NCBI RefSeq assembly: GCF_002939475.1
Contig: NZ_PKFQ01000001.1
Coordinates: 2,108,001 to 2,172,000 of the forward strand
DNA: 64,000 nt
DNA from: Streptomyces cinnamoneus
GTDB taxonomy: Bacteria; Actinomycetota; Actinomycetes; Streptomycetales; Streptomycetaceae
Direction of reading: 5' to 3'
Shown: piece after piece, positions 29,224-36,717 of the stretch
How positions within the stretch are numbered: position 1 is the first letter of the stretch
How the letters are laid out: each line of letters opens with the position of its first letter
Program-made: the position numbers and the translations under genes
Notes under the pieces: model-generated
What the model was told of the DNA's origin: nothing
What the model saw: only the letters and a program-made list of their open reading frames with translations
Databases searched by the model: none

Positions 29224-29589
29224 TCACCCCATCTGCGCCTTGACGTGCGAGACCACCTCGTTGACCTTCTCCGTGGGCGAGAAGTCCACGAACTCGGTGT
29301 CCTCCACCATCGACGGGGCGTGCCCCGGCCCCCAGTAGAAGGCCTGACCGGACTCGTACATCTCCTCGCCGTCCTTCGTCCGAATCCGGACCCGGCCCTT
29401 GGCCAGGAAGCCCCAGTGCGGGCACTGGCACAGGTCGTCGGGCAGCCCCTTGAGAGCAGGACCGAGGTCCGTGCCCGCGGCGGCGCGCATGAACATCACG
29501 CTCATGCCGCCGCCGATGTCCTGCGTCCGCACTTCGAGGCCCTCGCCCTCGACGGTGACCGGCGTCTGCTCACGGGTCGTCGACGTCAT
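29224..29589 (-). CDS. Small cupin-domain protein
   Basis: The 121-residue single cupin has CQCPHWGFLAKGRVRIRTKDGEE (motif 1) and GQAFYWGPGHAP (motif 2). One likely metal-binding His is seen in each motif, but not the full set, so a metal-dependent activity is uncertain. It is the last gene of a three-gene unit with a 68-residue protein (ATGA overlap) and an AhpD-like protein, which suggests a small redox or sensing function. Confidence 0.85.
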   Translation of the reverse strand: MTSTTREQTPVTVEGEGLEVRTQDIGGGMSVMFMRAAAGTDLGPALKGLPDDLCQCPHWGFLAKGRVRIRTKDGEEMYESGQAFYWGPGHAPSMVEDTEFVDFSPTEKVNEVVSHVKAQMG

Positions 29590-29792
29590 GGCTCCTCCTC
29601 GCTTCTCGCGGTCGCCTCACGCAGCCGCGTGTCGTAGTCGGCCAGCACCCCGCGCATCTGCTCCAGCGCCTCCTCCGGGATCTCCGCGGGGGCCGACTCG
29701 GTGACGTACCGGGCGGCGGCGACGAGCGCGGCGAACTCGTAGGCGTGCGACGTCACGCGCAGCACGCCGGGGCGGACCCACTCGAGTTCCAC
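29586..29792 (-). CDS. 68-residue hypothetical protein
   Basis: This small acidic, mostly helical protein runs from MELEWVRPGVLRVTSHAYEF through a heptad-like C-terminal half (EEALEQMRGVLADYDTRLREA). It overlaps the cupin start by four bases and starts four bases after the AhpD-like stop, so it is translated with both. No family is recognised. It may be a partner subunit of the cupin or the CMD protein. Confidence 0.75.
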   Translation of the reverse strand: MELEWVRPGVLRVTSHAYEFAALVAAARYVTESAPAEIPEEALEQMRGVLADYDTRLREATARSEEEP

Positions 29793-29796
29793 CGGC

Positions 29797-30189
29797 TCAC
29801 GCCTTGGCGTTCAGGTAGTCCTTGATCTGCTCCAGCTCCTTGGCGAAGTCGTCGTAGTCCTCACGCATGCCGTTGAGGTAGGCGCTCCAGCCGAGACTGT
29901 TCTTGGCGTAGTGCACGGCTTCCTGGATCTCCTCGTCCGTGGCCCCGTAGAGCCTCGCGGCCTCGGTGTGGAAGAGCGTGCAGTAGCGGCACTTGGTCTC
30001 GGAGTGCAGGGCGATGCCCATCAGTTCCTTGTACTTGTTGGGAATGAGGGTCTCGCCGAGTTCGAGCTTCTTGAAGATCTCCCACTCGCTTTCCAGCAGG
30101 TCATCGGGGATGCCGGCGAGGAAATGGGGAACGAGCCCGAGCGTTTCCTTGATGTCGGCTTCGATCTCAGCGCGGCTACGGCCGGCCAT
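29797..30189 (-). CDS. Carboxymuconolactone-decarboxylase/AhpD-like protein
   Basis: The 130 residues contain the AhpD-type redox motif E-X2-C-X2-C-X3-H in SETKCRYCTLFHTEA, plus helices typical of the CMD fold (YKELMGIALH). Such proteins reduce peroxides or thiol partners. AAAGGGAG lies eight bases before the ATG, which fixes this start over longer frames. It is the first gene of a unit with the 68-residue protein and the cupin. Confidence 0.9.
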   Translation of the reverse strand: MAGRSRAEIEADIKETLGLVPHFLAGIPDDLLESEWEIFKKLELGETLIPNKYKELMGIALHSETKCRYCTLFHTEAARLYGATDEEIQEAVHYAKNSLGWSAYLNGMREDYDDFAKELEQIKDYLNAKA

Positions 30190-30249
30190 GGTGGCCACTC
30201 CCTTTCCGCTTCGTTCCTCTCTTCTCACGATAGGCCGTAGGGTCCGGAC

Positions 30250-30882
30250 ATGCTCTTGTGGATCAACGGCCCGTTCGGTGCCGGCAAAACCCAGACCGCC
30301 CACGAGATCCGCCGCCGTCTGCCCGGAAGCGTGGTCTGCGACCCCGAAGAGGTGGGCTTCGGCCTGCACCGCATGACCCCACCGCGCCTGCGCGGCGACT
30401 TCCAGGACCTCACGGCCTGGCGCCAGGGCGTCTACGAGGTCCTGGACCTGGTCCTGACCCGGCACGAGGGGGTGGTCATCGCCCCCATGACGATCACGGA
30501 GCCGGCGTACTTCCGGGAGACGGTGGGCCGCCTGCGCGAGCGCGGCCACGGCGTCCGCCACTTCGCGCTGCTGGCGCGGCGGGAGACGGTGCTGCGCCGG
30601 CTGGGCGAACGGAACCCGGTCCACGCCGTCCAGCGGGCCATGGGACGGAACGCCCCGCCACGGGGGGAGAGCTTCGCGGTCGCGAGATTGGACGTGTGCC
30701 TGGAGAGGCTGCGCGAGGAGGAGTTCGCGGACCACGTGTGGACGGACCGGCTCACGGTCCCGCAAGTGGCCGACCACATCGCCGAGTCGGCGGGCCTGAG
30801 GCTGGCACCGGACAGGGACGGCGCGCTACGGGGCCGCCTGCGGCGGGCGTGGACGGGGGCGCGGCATATCCGGTTCGTCTGA
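30250..30882 (+). CDS. tmrB: P-loop NTPase, TmrB-like
   Basis: The 210 residues open with MLLWINGPFGAGKTQTAHEI, the Walker A loop and flank of Bacillus TmrB, an ATP-binding tunicamycin-resistance protein. The match continues through VCDPEEVGFGLHRM, VVIAPMTITEPAYF, GVRHFALLARRETVLRRL and the C-terminal ARHIRF. TmrB binds tunicamycin at the membrane; the protein here is full length. Resistance in this organism is an inference. It is divergent from the AhpD-like operon with 60 bases between starts. Confidence 0.82.
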   Translation: MLLWINGPFGAGKTQTAHEIRRRLPGSVVCDPEEVGFGLHRMTPPRLRGDFQDLTAWRQGVYEVLDLVLTRHEGVVIAPMTITEPAYFRETVGRLRERGHGVRHFALLARRETVLRRLGERNPVHAVQRAMGRNAPPRGESFAVARLDVCLERLREEEFADHVWTDRLTVPQVADHIAESAGLRLAPDRDGALRGRLRRAWTGARHIRFV

Positions 30883-30908
30883 ACGCCGGCCGCCCCTACG
30901 CTGGCCGG

Positions 30909-31247
30909 ATGCCGCCCGCGAAGACCGCCTACGTCTGCCTGCCCTGCCGTGCCTCGTACAAGCAGCGCCACCCCTCACCGGGCGACGACGTCCGCGTGTG
31001 CCCGCGCTGCGCCGGTCCCCTGATCCACGTGGGCTCGGCCTTCGCACCCCCGCGCCGCCGCGACACCGCCGCCTGGCGAACCCTCTCGGTCCTGCTGCAC
31101 GCGGGCATCCGCTTCCGCAAGGACTGCTGCTTCGGCGGCCCGGGCTACCGCCCCCGCACCCTCAGCGAGGTGCGGGAGCGGATGACGTACGCCCGGCGCT
31201 CGGGAGAGCCGTTCGCGCAGGCGCTGCTGCGGCGGGAGGTGCCGTAG
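30909..31247 (+). CDS. Small zinc-ribbon protein
   Basis: The 112 residues have CLPC near the N-terminus (AYVCLPCRASYKQ) and CPRC about 24 residues later (VRVCPRCAGPLIH), a typical four-Cys zinc ribbon. A basic helical tail follows, containing CCFGGPGYRPRTLSEVRERM. Its function is unknown; it resembles conserved Streptomyces hypotheticals annotated as deoxyxylulose-5-phosphate-synthase-like or zinc-binding. It follows the TmrB-like gene by 26 bases in the same direction. Confidence 0.75.
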   Translation: MPPAKTAYVCLPCRASYKQRHPSPGDDVRVCPRCAGPLIHVGSAFAPPRRRDTAAWRTLSVLLHAGIRFRKDCCFGGPGYRPRTLSEVRERMTYARRSGEPFAQALLRREVP

Positions 31248-31264
31248 GGCCGCTTACCGTGAGC

Positions 31265-31345
31265 CGTCAGCGCTTGCCGTCGGCGAGCCACGGCGCGATG
31301 CCCTCGGCCGGCCGCCACGGGGCCGCTGCGGCGAATCCTTCAGTA
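31265..31345 (-). pseudogene. Possible gene remnant (C-terminal fragment only)
   Basis: On the minus strand this short stretch reads EGFAAAAPWRPAEGIAPWLADGKR then stop, with a protein-like composition and no start or upstream continuation. It may be the tail of a deleted gene. The short length makes the call weak. Confidence 0.3.
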
Positions 31346-31418
31346 GATCGTCCGGGCCAACTCTGCCTTCAGACACTGACGTTGGACTCCCGGGTGGAGA
31401 TCGTCGGCTCCTGCGGAC

Positions 31419-31928
31419 TCAGGCGCCCACGGCCCCGTCGACGCCCTCACGCAGAAAGTCCGCGTGTCCGTTGTGACGGCCGTACTCCAGGAGCACGTGC
31501 ACCATCACCATGCGCAGTGACACGTCCTCGCCCCAGCGCGGCTGGTGCCCGGCCTGGTCCAGGGACCGGGCCTCCCGCTCGATCCGGCGCGAGGTCTCCA
31601 CCTCGGCCTCCCAGGCTGCGAACGCCTCGTGTCTGGTCGACGCGCCCGCGTCGTACGCCGCCTGGAAGTCGATCTCGTCCGACCAGACCATGGGTGCGTC
31701 GTTGTCCTCGAACACCCGGCGGAACCAGGCACGTTCCACCTCCGCCATGTGCCGCACCAGGCCGAGCAGCGACAGCGTGGACGGCGGCATCGACTGCCGC
31801 CGCAGCTCCTCGTCGGTGAGCCCTTCGCACTTCATGGCGAGGGTCGCGCGGTGGTAATCGAGGAATGCCCGCAGCATGTCGCGTTCGCTGCCGAAGCTGG
31901 GCGGTCCCACGCGTTGATCGCTGGTCAC
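31419..31928 (-). CDS. DinB-family (DUF664) protein
   Basis: This 169-residue four-helix DinB-like protein has metal-ligand-type His residues in LLGLVRHMAEVERAW, and in ERAWFRRVFED and LLEYGRHNGHADFLRE, which fit the DUF664 subgroup of DinB. Members are thiol-dependent transferases or damage-inducible proteins. It lies 12 bases downstream of an ABM gene, so the two are probably one transcript. Confidence 0.9.
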   Translation of the reverse strand: MTSDQRVGPPSFGSERDMLRAFLDYHRATLAMKCEGLTDEELRRQSMPPSTLSLLGLVRHMAEVERAWFRRVFEDNDAPMVWSDEIDFQAAYDAGASTRHEAFAAWEAEVETSRRIEREARSLDQAGHQPRWGEDVSLRMVMVHVLLEYGRHNGHADFLREGVDGAVGA

Positions 31929-31940
31929 TGGTCGTGCTCC

Positions 31941-32291
31941 TCATCCGCGCCTGTACGCAGGGCCAGTATCCACTCCGGTCCGGCCGCGCTTGCCGTCGGC
32001 AAGCTCCAGGAAGGTCACGTCGGTGCTGAGGACGAACTTCTCACGCTCTGCCAGGAAGTGGCAGGTGTGCGGTTGCTGCTCGTGCGCGTCGAAGGCGGTG
32101 CGGCTCTCGTACAGCTCGTAGAAAACGCGCACGTCCGGCTCGTCCGGCACCCGGTGAACGAGGTAGGCGACCGTGCCCGCCTCGTGCTTCCTGATCCCGT
32201 CCAGGGTCTGGGAGACCAACTCGTCGAAGGCCAGCGCGGCAGCGGCGTCACGAAGCGTGAAGCGCACGACAAGTCCGAAGCCCGAGGTCAT
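31941..32291 (-). CDS. ABM-family monooxygenase-like protein
   Basis: The 116-residue dimeric ferredoxin-fold protein shows LVVRFTLRDAAAALAFDELVSQTLDGI, then VRVFYELYESRTAFDAHEQQPH, standard for ABM proteins. GGGGAGAG precedes the ATG at 32291, which I prefer to the longer frame. It precedes the DinB gene. Its substrate is unknown. Confidence 0.85.
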   Translation of the reverse strand: MTSGFGLVVRFTLRDAAAALAFDELVSQTLDGIRKHEAGTVAYLVHRVPDEPDVRVFYELYESRTAFDAHEQQPHTCHFLAEREKFVLSTDVTFLELADGKRGRTGVDTGPAYRRG

Positions 32292-32359
32292 GGGCGCTCT
32301 CCCCTCTCGTCGCGCCAAGGTTCTCACGCGGCGGCCGACAGGGGATGGCCTTCACTCGA

Positions 32360-32905
32360 CTAGGCGTCGAACTCGTACTCCAGCACGTACGACGCGGAGT
32401 CCAGCGTCATCTCACAGACCTCGACCGCCCTGCCGCCACCCGCGCATGCGGTGCGGCAGATGTGCACAACGGGCGTGCCCGACGGCAGTTCGAGCTGCTC
32501 CGCCTCCTCGGCGGTGGGCATCCGGGTGCGGATCTCCTCGCGGAACCGGACAGGCTTGTGCCCGAGCTCCGCGAGGCGCGCGTAGGTACCGCCGGGCCCG
32601 CTGTCCGCCCGCGTGATGGCGGACCCGGCCACGAGCTCGGCGGGCAGGTACGAGGTGGAGAGCTGGACCGGCTTGCCGTCCAGGACGAAGCGCCGGCTCC
32701 TGACGCAGACGGCCGCGCCCGGCTCCAGGCCCAGGGCTTCGGCCACCCACTGGGGCGCCGGTCGCTCACCGACCTCGATCCGGTCCACGATCAGTACGCG
32801 GTCCCCGACGTCGGACGACCAGATCGACCGCCCAGAACCCCAGGTTTCCTCGGCCAGGCGCTGGACGCCGCGGCGGCGGATGGAAACTCTCTGGTCAGAC
32901 TGCAC
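32360..32905 (-). CDS. UTRA-domain protein lacking a DNA-binding domain
   Basis: GGAGAGGGTGAG lies before the GTG. The 181 residues open with about 25 basic residues and then only the UTRA effector domain of HutC/GntR regulators (RVLIVDRIEVGERPAP, AAVCVRSRRFVLDGKPVQLSTSYLP, EEIRTRMPTAEEAEQLELPSGTPV). The N-terminal winged helix present in GntR proteins is missing. The full GntR-UTRA protein encoded 500 bases away has the same domain plan, so this may be a ligand-binding partner or heterodimer modulator. It follows the NUDIX gene by 20 bases. Confidence 0.8.
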   Translation of the reverse strand: MQSDQRVSIRRRGVQRLAEETWGSGRSIWSSDVGDRVLIVDRIEVGERPAPQWVAEALGLEPGAAVCVRSRRFVLDGKPVQLSTSYLPAELVAGSAITRADSGPGGTYARLAELGHKPVRFREEIRTRMPTAEEAEQLELPSGTPVVHICRTACAGGGRAVEVCEMTLDSASYVLEYEFDA

Positions 32906-32925
32906 GCCCTCACCCTCTCCGGTTC

Positions 32926-33381
32926 TCACGCAGCGGGCATCAGCCGGCGACCGTCGTGGACGCGCACGTGCGGGGCATCGTCGCTGAGCGCGTCGAGCAA
33001 GCGCACGGCGTACGCCTCCGCCATGGCGGCGGTCACTTCCTCGGGAGTGAGCCATGAGACCGCAGCGGATTCGTCGGAGGTCCGCTCCGATCCCCCCACC
33101 GGCCGGCATCGGAAGACGAGAGCCACGATGCCGCGGGTCATGTTCTTGTAGACGCCGGTCAGCCGGTCCACGCTGACCTCGATGCCCGTCTCCTCCAGCA
33201 CTTCCCGGCGAGCGCCCGCCTCTGGCGACTCCTCGATCTCCAGCACCCCGCCCGGGAGCTCCCAGTTGCCGTTGTCGGCCCGGCGGATGGCGAGAACACG
33301 CCCGTCGTCGCGTACGACGGCTCCCGCCACCGAAACCGAGTGGAGCGGGGTGGACCTGGGAGACTGGGCCGCTGTACTCAT
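32926..33381 (-). CDS. NUDIX hydrolase
   Basis: The 151 residues include the NUDIX box GGVLEIEESPEAGARREVLEETG (G-x5-E-x7-REUxEExG), which binds magnesium and cleaves nucleoside diphosphates linked to another group. The box is complete, with REVLEE intact. The start is the ATG at 33381; ATG 33393 is equally possible, and neither has a clear ribosome site, so the mRNA may be leaderless. It is divergent from the GntR gene, which may control it, and precedes the UTRA gene. Confidence 0.9.
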   Translation of the reverse strand: MSTAAQSPRSTPLHSVSVAGAVVRDDGRVLAIRRADNGNWELPGGVLEIEESPEAGARREVLEETGIEVSVDRLTGVYKNMTRGIVALVFRCRPVGGSERTSDESAAVSWLTPEEVTAAMAEAYAVRLLDALSDDAPHVRVHDGRRLMPAA

Positions 33382-33411
33382 GCGGATGAGCATAGGAGGG
33401 CGGGCAGGCCC

Positions 33412-34191
33412 ATGGGGAACGAGGTCTCGCAGGACTCGGGAAAGCCGCGATATCTGCAAATCGCGCACGATCTCGCCGAGCAGATCCGAGCGGGGATCCT
33501 GGAGCCGGGCAGCCAGGTGCCCAGCGAGTCCGAGGTCATGGAGCGCTACGGCGTCTCCCAGGGGACAGTGCGCAAGGCGATGGCCGAGCTGCGAACCTCA
33601 GGGCTTGTGGAGACGCATCACGGGCGTGGCTCGTATGTGAAGAGCCTGCCTCCCGTGCGGAGGAAGTCCTCGGACAGGTTTCGTCGCTCCCACCGCAGGG
33701 ACGGTAAGGGCGCCTACCTCGCCGAAGCAGAGCAGGCGGGTCAGAAGCCGCGCGTTCAGGTGCTCTACGTCGGCCCCACGGACGCGCCGGCCGAGATCGC
33801 TGACCGTCTCGGAGTGGCCGCGGGGGACAAAGTGCTGGCCCGGCGTCGTCGCTACTTCAGCGACAACACGCCCACCGAGGAAGCGACTTCATACCTACCC
33901 TGGCCGCTTGCGACGGCCATCCCCCAGCTGCTGAGCGAGAACCCCGGAAGCGGTGGCATCTACGCCCGCCTGGAAGAACACGGACTCACCCTCGGCGAGT
34001 ACGTGGAGACCGTGCGGGCACGACTGGCCACCAAACAGGAGGTCTCAGCACTGAGACTCAGTCCGGGATCTCCGGTCATCCACCTTGTGCGGAATGCGGT
34101 GACCCGTGACGGCCGGGTCGTTGAGGTCTGCGACACGATCATGGCCGCCGACCGCTTCGTCCTCGAATACCGCATCCCCTCAGTGGACTGA
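33412..34191 (+). CDS. GntR/HutC-type transcriptional regulator with UTRA domain
   Basis: The 259 residues comprise a winged helix (about 8-75: YLQIAHDLAEQIRAGILEPGSQVPSE, VSQGTVRKAMAELRTSGLVETHHGRG) and a UTRA effector domain (about 105-255). AGGAGGG lies 11 bases before the ATG. It probably represses or activates the NUDIX/UTRA operon divergent from it, and may bind the long palindrome downstream at 34260. The ligand is unknown. Confidence 0.9.
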   Translation: MGNEVSQDSGKPRYLQIAHDLAEQIRAGILEPGSQVPSESEVMERYGVSQGTVRKAMAELRTSGLVETHHGRGSYVKSLPPVRRKSSDRFRRSHRRDGKGAYLAEAEQAGQKPRVQVLYVGPTDAPAEIADRLGVAAGDKVLARRRRYFSDNTPTEEATSYLPWPLATAIPQLLSENPGSGGIYARLEEHGLTLGEYVETVRARLATKQEVSALRLSPGSPVIHLVRNAVTRDGRVVEVCDTIMAADRFVLEYRIPSVD

Positions 34192-34259
34192 TCCCGGGTC
34201 AACGCAGCGACGCGGCCAGGCCGGCACCCTTGACTCATATGCAGGAGCTGAGCCACCCT

Positions 34260-34295
34260 CGACACATGCACTCATATACATGAGTGCATGTGTCG
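34260..34295. repeat. 36-base perfect inverted repeat (hairpin/operator)
   Basis: CGACACATGCACTCAT (34260-34275) is exactly complementary to 34280-34295, with the four-base loop ATAC. It is AT-richer than its surroundings. A half-copy, ACTCATATGCA, lies at 34233-34243. It sits between the GntR stop and the 63-residue gene, so it may be the operator or promoter-overlapping site for those small genes. Confidence 0.9.
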
Positions 34296-34322
34296 CCCTC
34301 TTGCCTCACACCAGGAGTCTCG

Positions 34323-34514
34323 ATGCAGGATCCACTCAGTGGCCCCGACCCCGATGCGGCGCGCCAGAGGACAAATCAGCTTCGCTCCCAGCAGTCATGT
34401 GTGCGCTGCACAGCGATCAAAGCGACCTACTACGAAGCCGCCCGCCAAAGCGACGTCCAAACCGCCGAAGCCATGACCGCGGCTATGGGGCGACACCTAC
34501 GGGCTGCGCACTGA
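34323..34514 (+). CDS. 63-residue CxxC protein
   Basis: CCAGGAG precedes the ATG. The protein has one CVRC pair and a helical, Ala/Gln-rich C-terminus (TEAMTAAMGRHLRAAH-like). A single CxxC pair could form half a zinc site or a redox disulfide. It overlaps the next small gene by TGATG. It probably belongs with the GntR/UTRA cluster because it lies directly downstream of the long inverted repeat; no function is recognised. Confidence 0.65.
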   Translation: MQDPLSGPDPDAARQRTNQLRSQQSCVRCTAIKATYYEAARQSDVQTAEAMTAAMGRHLRAAH

Positions 34515-34828
34515 TGGCGGCGGTTCGGGCAGCCACAGACAGCACCGTCCAGGGACTCACCAGCACCCGTCCGGCGGCCAAGCCCTGCCCCCACCCCGCC
34601 TGGGCCACCACCGGCGGCATCGCCACCTGCGTCCGCTGCGCGACCCGGCGCGTCACCGACTACCGCGCGCTCGCCCAAGCCCTCGAACCGCCCGAGCGGA
34701 CAGCCCTCTTCGCGGCGACGGCCACGTGCACCGGCCCCATGGGCGGCCCCGCCGACCCCGCTCGTCGGCGGGAGCTCCTTCGCAGACTCCGCGAGGTCAA
34801 TCTCCGGAGCCGGAGGGGCAGGCCGTAG
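34514..34828 (+). CDS. 104-residue Cys-containing hypothetical protein
   Basis: This small basic protein has CPHP and CVRC pairs (KPCPHPAWATTGGIATCVRCATRR), which could form one zinc site, and a C-terminal Arg-rich helix (ARRRELLRRLREVNLRSRRG). Coupled to the preceding 63-residue gene by TGATG, it may act as its partner. Similar paired small genes occur beside GntR regulators in Streptomyces accessory DNA. No family is recognised. Confidence 0.7.
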   Translation: MAAVRAATDSTVQGLTSTRPAAKPCPHPAWATTGGIATCVRCATRRVTDYRALAQALEPPERTALFAATATCTGPMGGPADPARRRELLRRLREVNLRSRRGRP

Positions 34829-34941
34829 CCCCGACCGCCATCACGACCATGGCTCACCTCGTACTTCCGGGGCCACGCCACCGCACCTAGCATGCGTGAC
34901 GCCGAACCGCAGCGCTCCCGCCCCGCGAGAGGAGTCCGCTC

Positions 34942-35598
34942 GTGATCCACATGACCGAAACCCTCGCCGTCCACACCCTGGAGGGCTTCCTCACCCCCGA
35001 GGAGACCGCCCAGGTGACGAAACTGCTGGACGAGCACCTCGAAGCGACCCGCTGGGTGCCCGCGCGGCCCAGCGAGGGGACGGTCCCGCCCGAGGCCGTG
35101 CAGGAGATCCTCGCGGCCGGCATCGCGCGGGCGCTGCCCGCCATCCGGCGGGTGTTCCCCTCCGTCGCCGCGGCCACCCCGTGGGACTACCACGACCTCG
35201 GGCCCGGTGACCGGATCGACGCGCACCTGCACGGCGTCGGAGAGCCCGACGCGCGGCCGCAGCGCGTGGCGCGGGTGGCGTTCCACCTCCAGGAGGCGTC
35301 GCGCGGTGGCGAGTTCTACGTCGACACCTGCTCCGCCGAGGACCTGTGGACCTCACGCGTCGCCGGTTCGGGCAGCGCCTTCGTGCCCGGCACGCGCTTC
35401 GCCCGGGAGGTCTCGCACGAGGGGCGGCCCGAGGACCTCGCCGCGCTCGCCGGCATCCCGCGCACCCGCTGGACCAGCGCGCCCCCCGCAGGGACCGCCG
35501 TCGTCTACGGCGCGCAGCTCGTGCACGGCGTGGAGACGGTCCGCGAGGGGCGGCTGCGGAAGCTGATCACCAACCTGCTCGACGGTCCGGCGCGCTGA
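34942..35598 (+). CDS. Putative 2-oxoglutarate/Fe(II)-dependent oxygenase
   Basis: The 218 residues start at a GTG after GAGAGGAG. The sequence resembles prolyl-4-hydroxylase-like oxygenases: a double-stranded-helix core with RIDAHLHGVGEPD (possible first His/Asp ligands), ARVAFHLQEASRGGEFYVD, and a distal LVHGVETVREGRLRKLITNLL (second His and 2OG-binding Arg). The facial triad cannot be fixed with certainty. It likely hydroxylates a small molecule or side chain. It is convergent with the NTF2-like gene across a short terminator. Confidence 0.65.
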   Translation: MIHMTETLAVHTLEGFLTPEETAQVTKLLDEHLEATRWVPARPSEGTVPPEAVQEILAAGIARALPAIRRVFPSVAAATPWDYHDLGPGDRIDAHLHGVGEPDARPQRVARVAFHLQEASRGGEFYVDTCSAEDLWTSRVAGSGSAFVPGTRFAREVSHEGRPEDLAALAGIPRTRWTSAPPAGTAVVYGAQLVHGVETVREGRLRKLITNLLDGPAR

Positions 35599-35602
35599 GC
35601 CC

Positions 35603-35623
35603 CTGCCGGCCTCAGGCCGGCAG
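35603..35623. terminator. Bidirectional terminator with stop codon in its loop
   Basis: CTGCCGGCC and GGCCGGCAG pair around TCA, and that TCA is the reverse-strand TGA stop of the NTF2-like gene. Both convergent genes end at this hairpin. Confidence 0.75.
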
Positions 35624-36094
35624 CCGCGGCGGCGTGCCCTGCGTCCACACCACCCGCAGCGCCGTGGCGCGGATCCGCCAGCCGGCCGGTGTCCTCACCA
35701 GTTCCGTGTGGGTGTGGCCGCCGGAGACGAAGACGTTCTCCGAGCCGTCCTCGGGGCGCTCGGCCAGGACGTGCGTGCTCAGCTGGGCGCCGCGGGCGGT
35801 GGCCCGGTCGCCGTCGATCTCGATGACCGTGTCGGTGCCCAGGTGCACGGTCCGGTCGAACAGCGCCATGCCGCGCCGTATGTGGTCCAGCAGGGCGTCC
35901 TGACCGCGCACCGTACCGATCGGCATCTCCGCGACGACGTCCTCGGTGTGGAACGCGCGGACCCACGCCTCGTCGAACACCCGCTCGTCCAGGGACCGCA
36001 GGTAGCGGCTCATCAGGTCGGCGATCTCGGCGCGGTCGGTCAGGGCCCGCAGCCGGCGCTGCACCTCTTCGGCGTCCATGCTCTCGATGTCCAT
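35612..36094 (-). CDS. SnoaL/NTF2-like protein
   Basis: The 160-residue cone-fold protein has conserved pocket residues around EIADLMSRYLRSLDERVFDEAWVRAFHTEDVV and GGHTHTELVRTPAGWRI. NTF2-like proteins are enzymes or ligand binders; no catalytic set is clear. The start codon lies 15 bases downstream of a perfect MerR-type palindrome at 36110-36127, so regulation by a MerR-family activator encoded elsewhere is likely. It is 41 bases downstream of the GDT1 gene. Confidence 0.8.
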   Translation of the reverse strand: MDIESMDAEEVQRRLRALTDRAEIADLMSRYLRSLDERVFDEAWVRAFHTEDVVAEMPIGTVRGQDALLDHIRRGMALFDRTVHLGTDTVIEIDGDRATARGAQLSTHVLAERPEDGSENVFVSGGHTHTELVRTPAGWRIRATALRVVWTQGTPPRLPA

Positions 36095-36109
36095 GATCGA
36101 AGCCTGCCC

Positions 36110-36127
36110 CCTCAACCATGGTTGAGG
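36110..36127. promoter_or_regulatory. MerR/SoxR-type operator palindrome
   Basis: CCTCAACCATGGTTGAGG is a perfect 18-bp palindrome of the CCTCAA-N6-TTGAGG form bound by MerR-family regulators, such as SoxR, in the promoter spacer. It lies upstream of the NTF2-like gene. No MerR gene is in the window. Confidence 0.65.
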
Positions 36128-36135
36128 TCCAGCCC

Positions 36136-36717
36136 CTACCCCGTCACCGCCTCGTAGAGGCTGAAGCCCGCCAGCGCCAGCATCACCAGCGCCGCCACCT
36201 TCGTGATCAGCTTCAGCGGCACGTACCGCATCAGCGTCCGTCCGCCCACGATGCCCAGGCCGGCGACGGCCCACAGCGCCAGGACGGCGCCGGTGCCGAC
36301 GGAGAGCGGGTCGTCGTAGCGGGCCGCGAGGTTGGCGGTCATGATCTGTGTGAGGTCGCCGAACTCCGCGACGAGGATCAGCATGAAGCCCGCCCCCGAG
36401 ACCTTCCAGAAGGACTGGTCGGCGGGCTTCTTGATCTCTTCCTCGTCGTCGTCCTTCTTCAGCAGCAGCACCGTCGCGCCCGCCAGGAAGAGCACGCCCA
36501 CCACGGCCTGGACCAGGCGGTGCGGGAGGAGGGTCAGCACGCTGCCCGCGGCGATGGCGAGGCAGACGTGGACCAGGAAGGCGGCCGCGACACCCGCGAA
36601 GACGTAAGAGGCGCGGTAGCGGGTGCCGAGCATCAGGCCGGCGAGGGCGGTCTTGTCGGGCAGCTCGGCCAGGAAGACGACTCCGAAGGCCACGGCGGCG
36701 ACGGTGAGGCTGAACAC
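36136..36717 (-). CDS. GDT1/TMEM165-type cation transporter
   Basis: The 193-residue membrane protein has two homologous halves, each with an acidic E-x-x-D motif: FLAELPDKTALAG in helix 1 and LVAEFGDLTQIMT in the second half. These are the signature motifs of GDT1/UPF0016 proteins, which export manganese or calcium. A charged loop KKDDDEEEIKKP separates the halves. The GTG start follows AGAAGGA. The 240-base upstream stretch may carry promoter or element-end sequence; no known manganese riboswitch is clear. Confidence 0.88.
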   Translation of the reverse strand: MFSLTVAAVAFGVVFLAELPDKTALAGLMLGTRYRASYVFAGVAAAFLVHVCLAIAAGSVLTLLPHRLVQAVVGVLFLAGATVLLLKKDDDEEEIKKPADQSFWKVSGAGFMLILVAEFGDLTQIMTANLAARYDDPLSVGTGAVLALWAVAGLGIVGGRTLMRYVPLKLITKVAALVMLALAGFSLYEAVTG

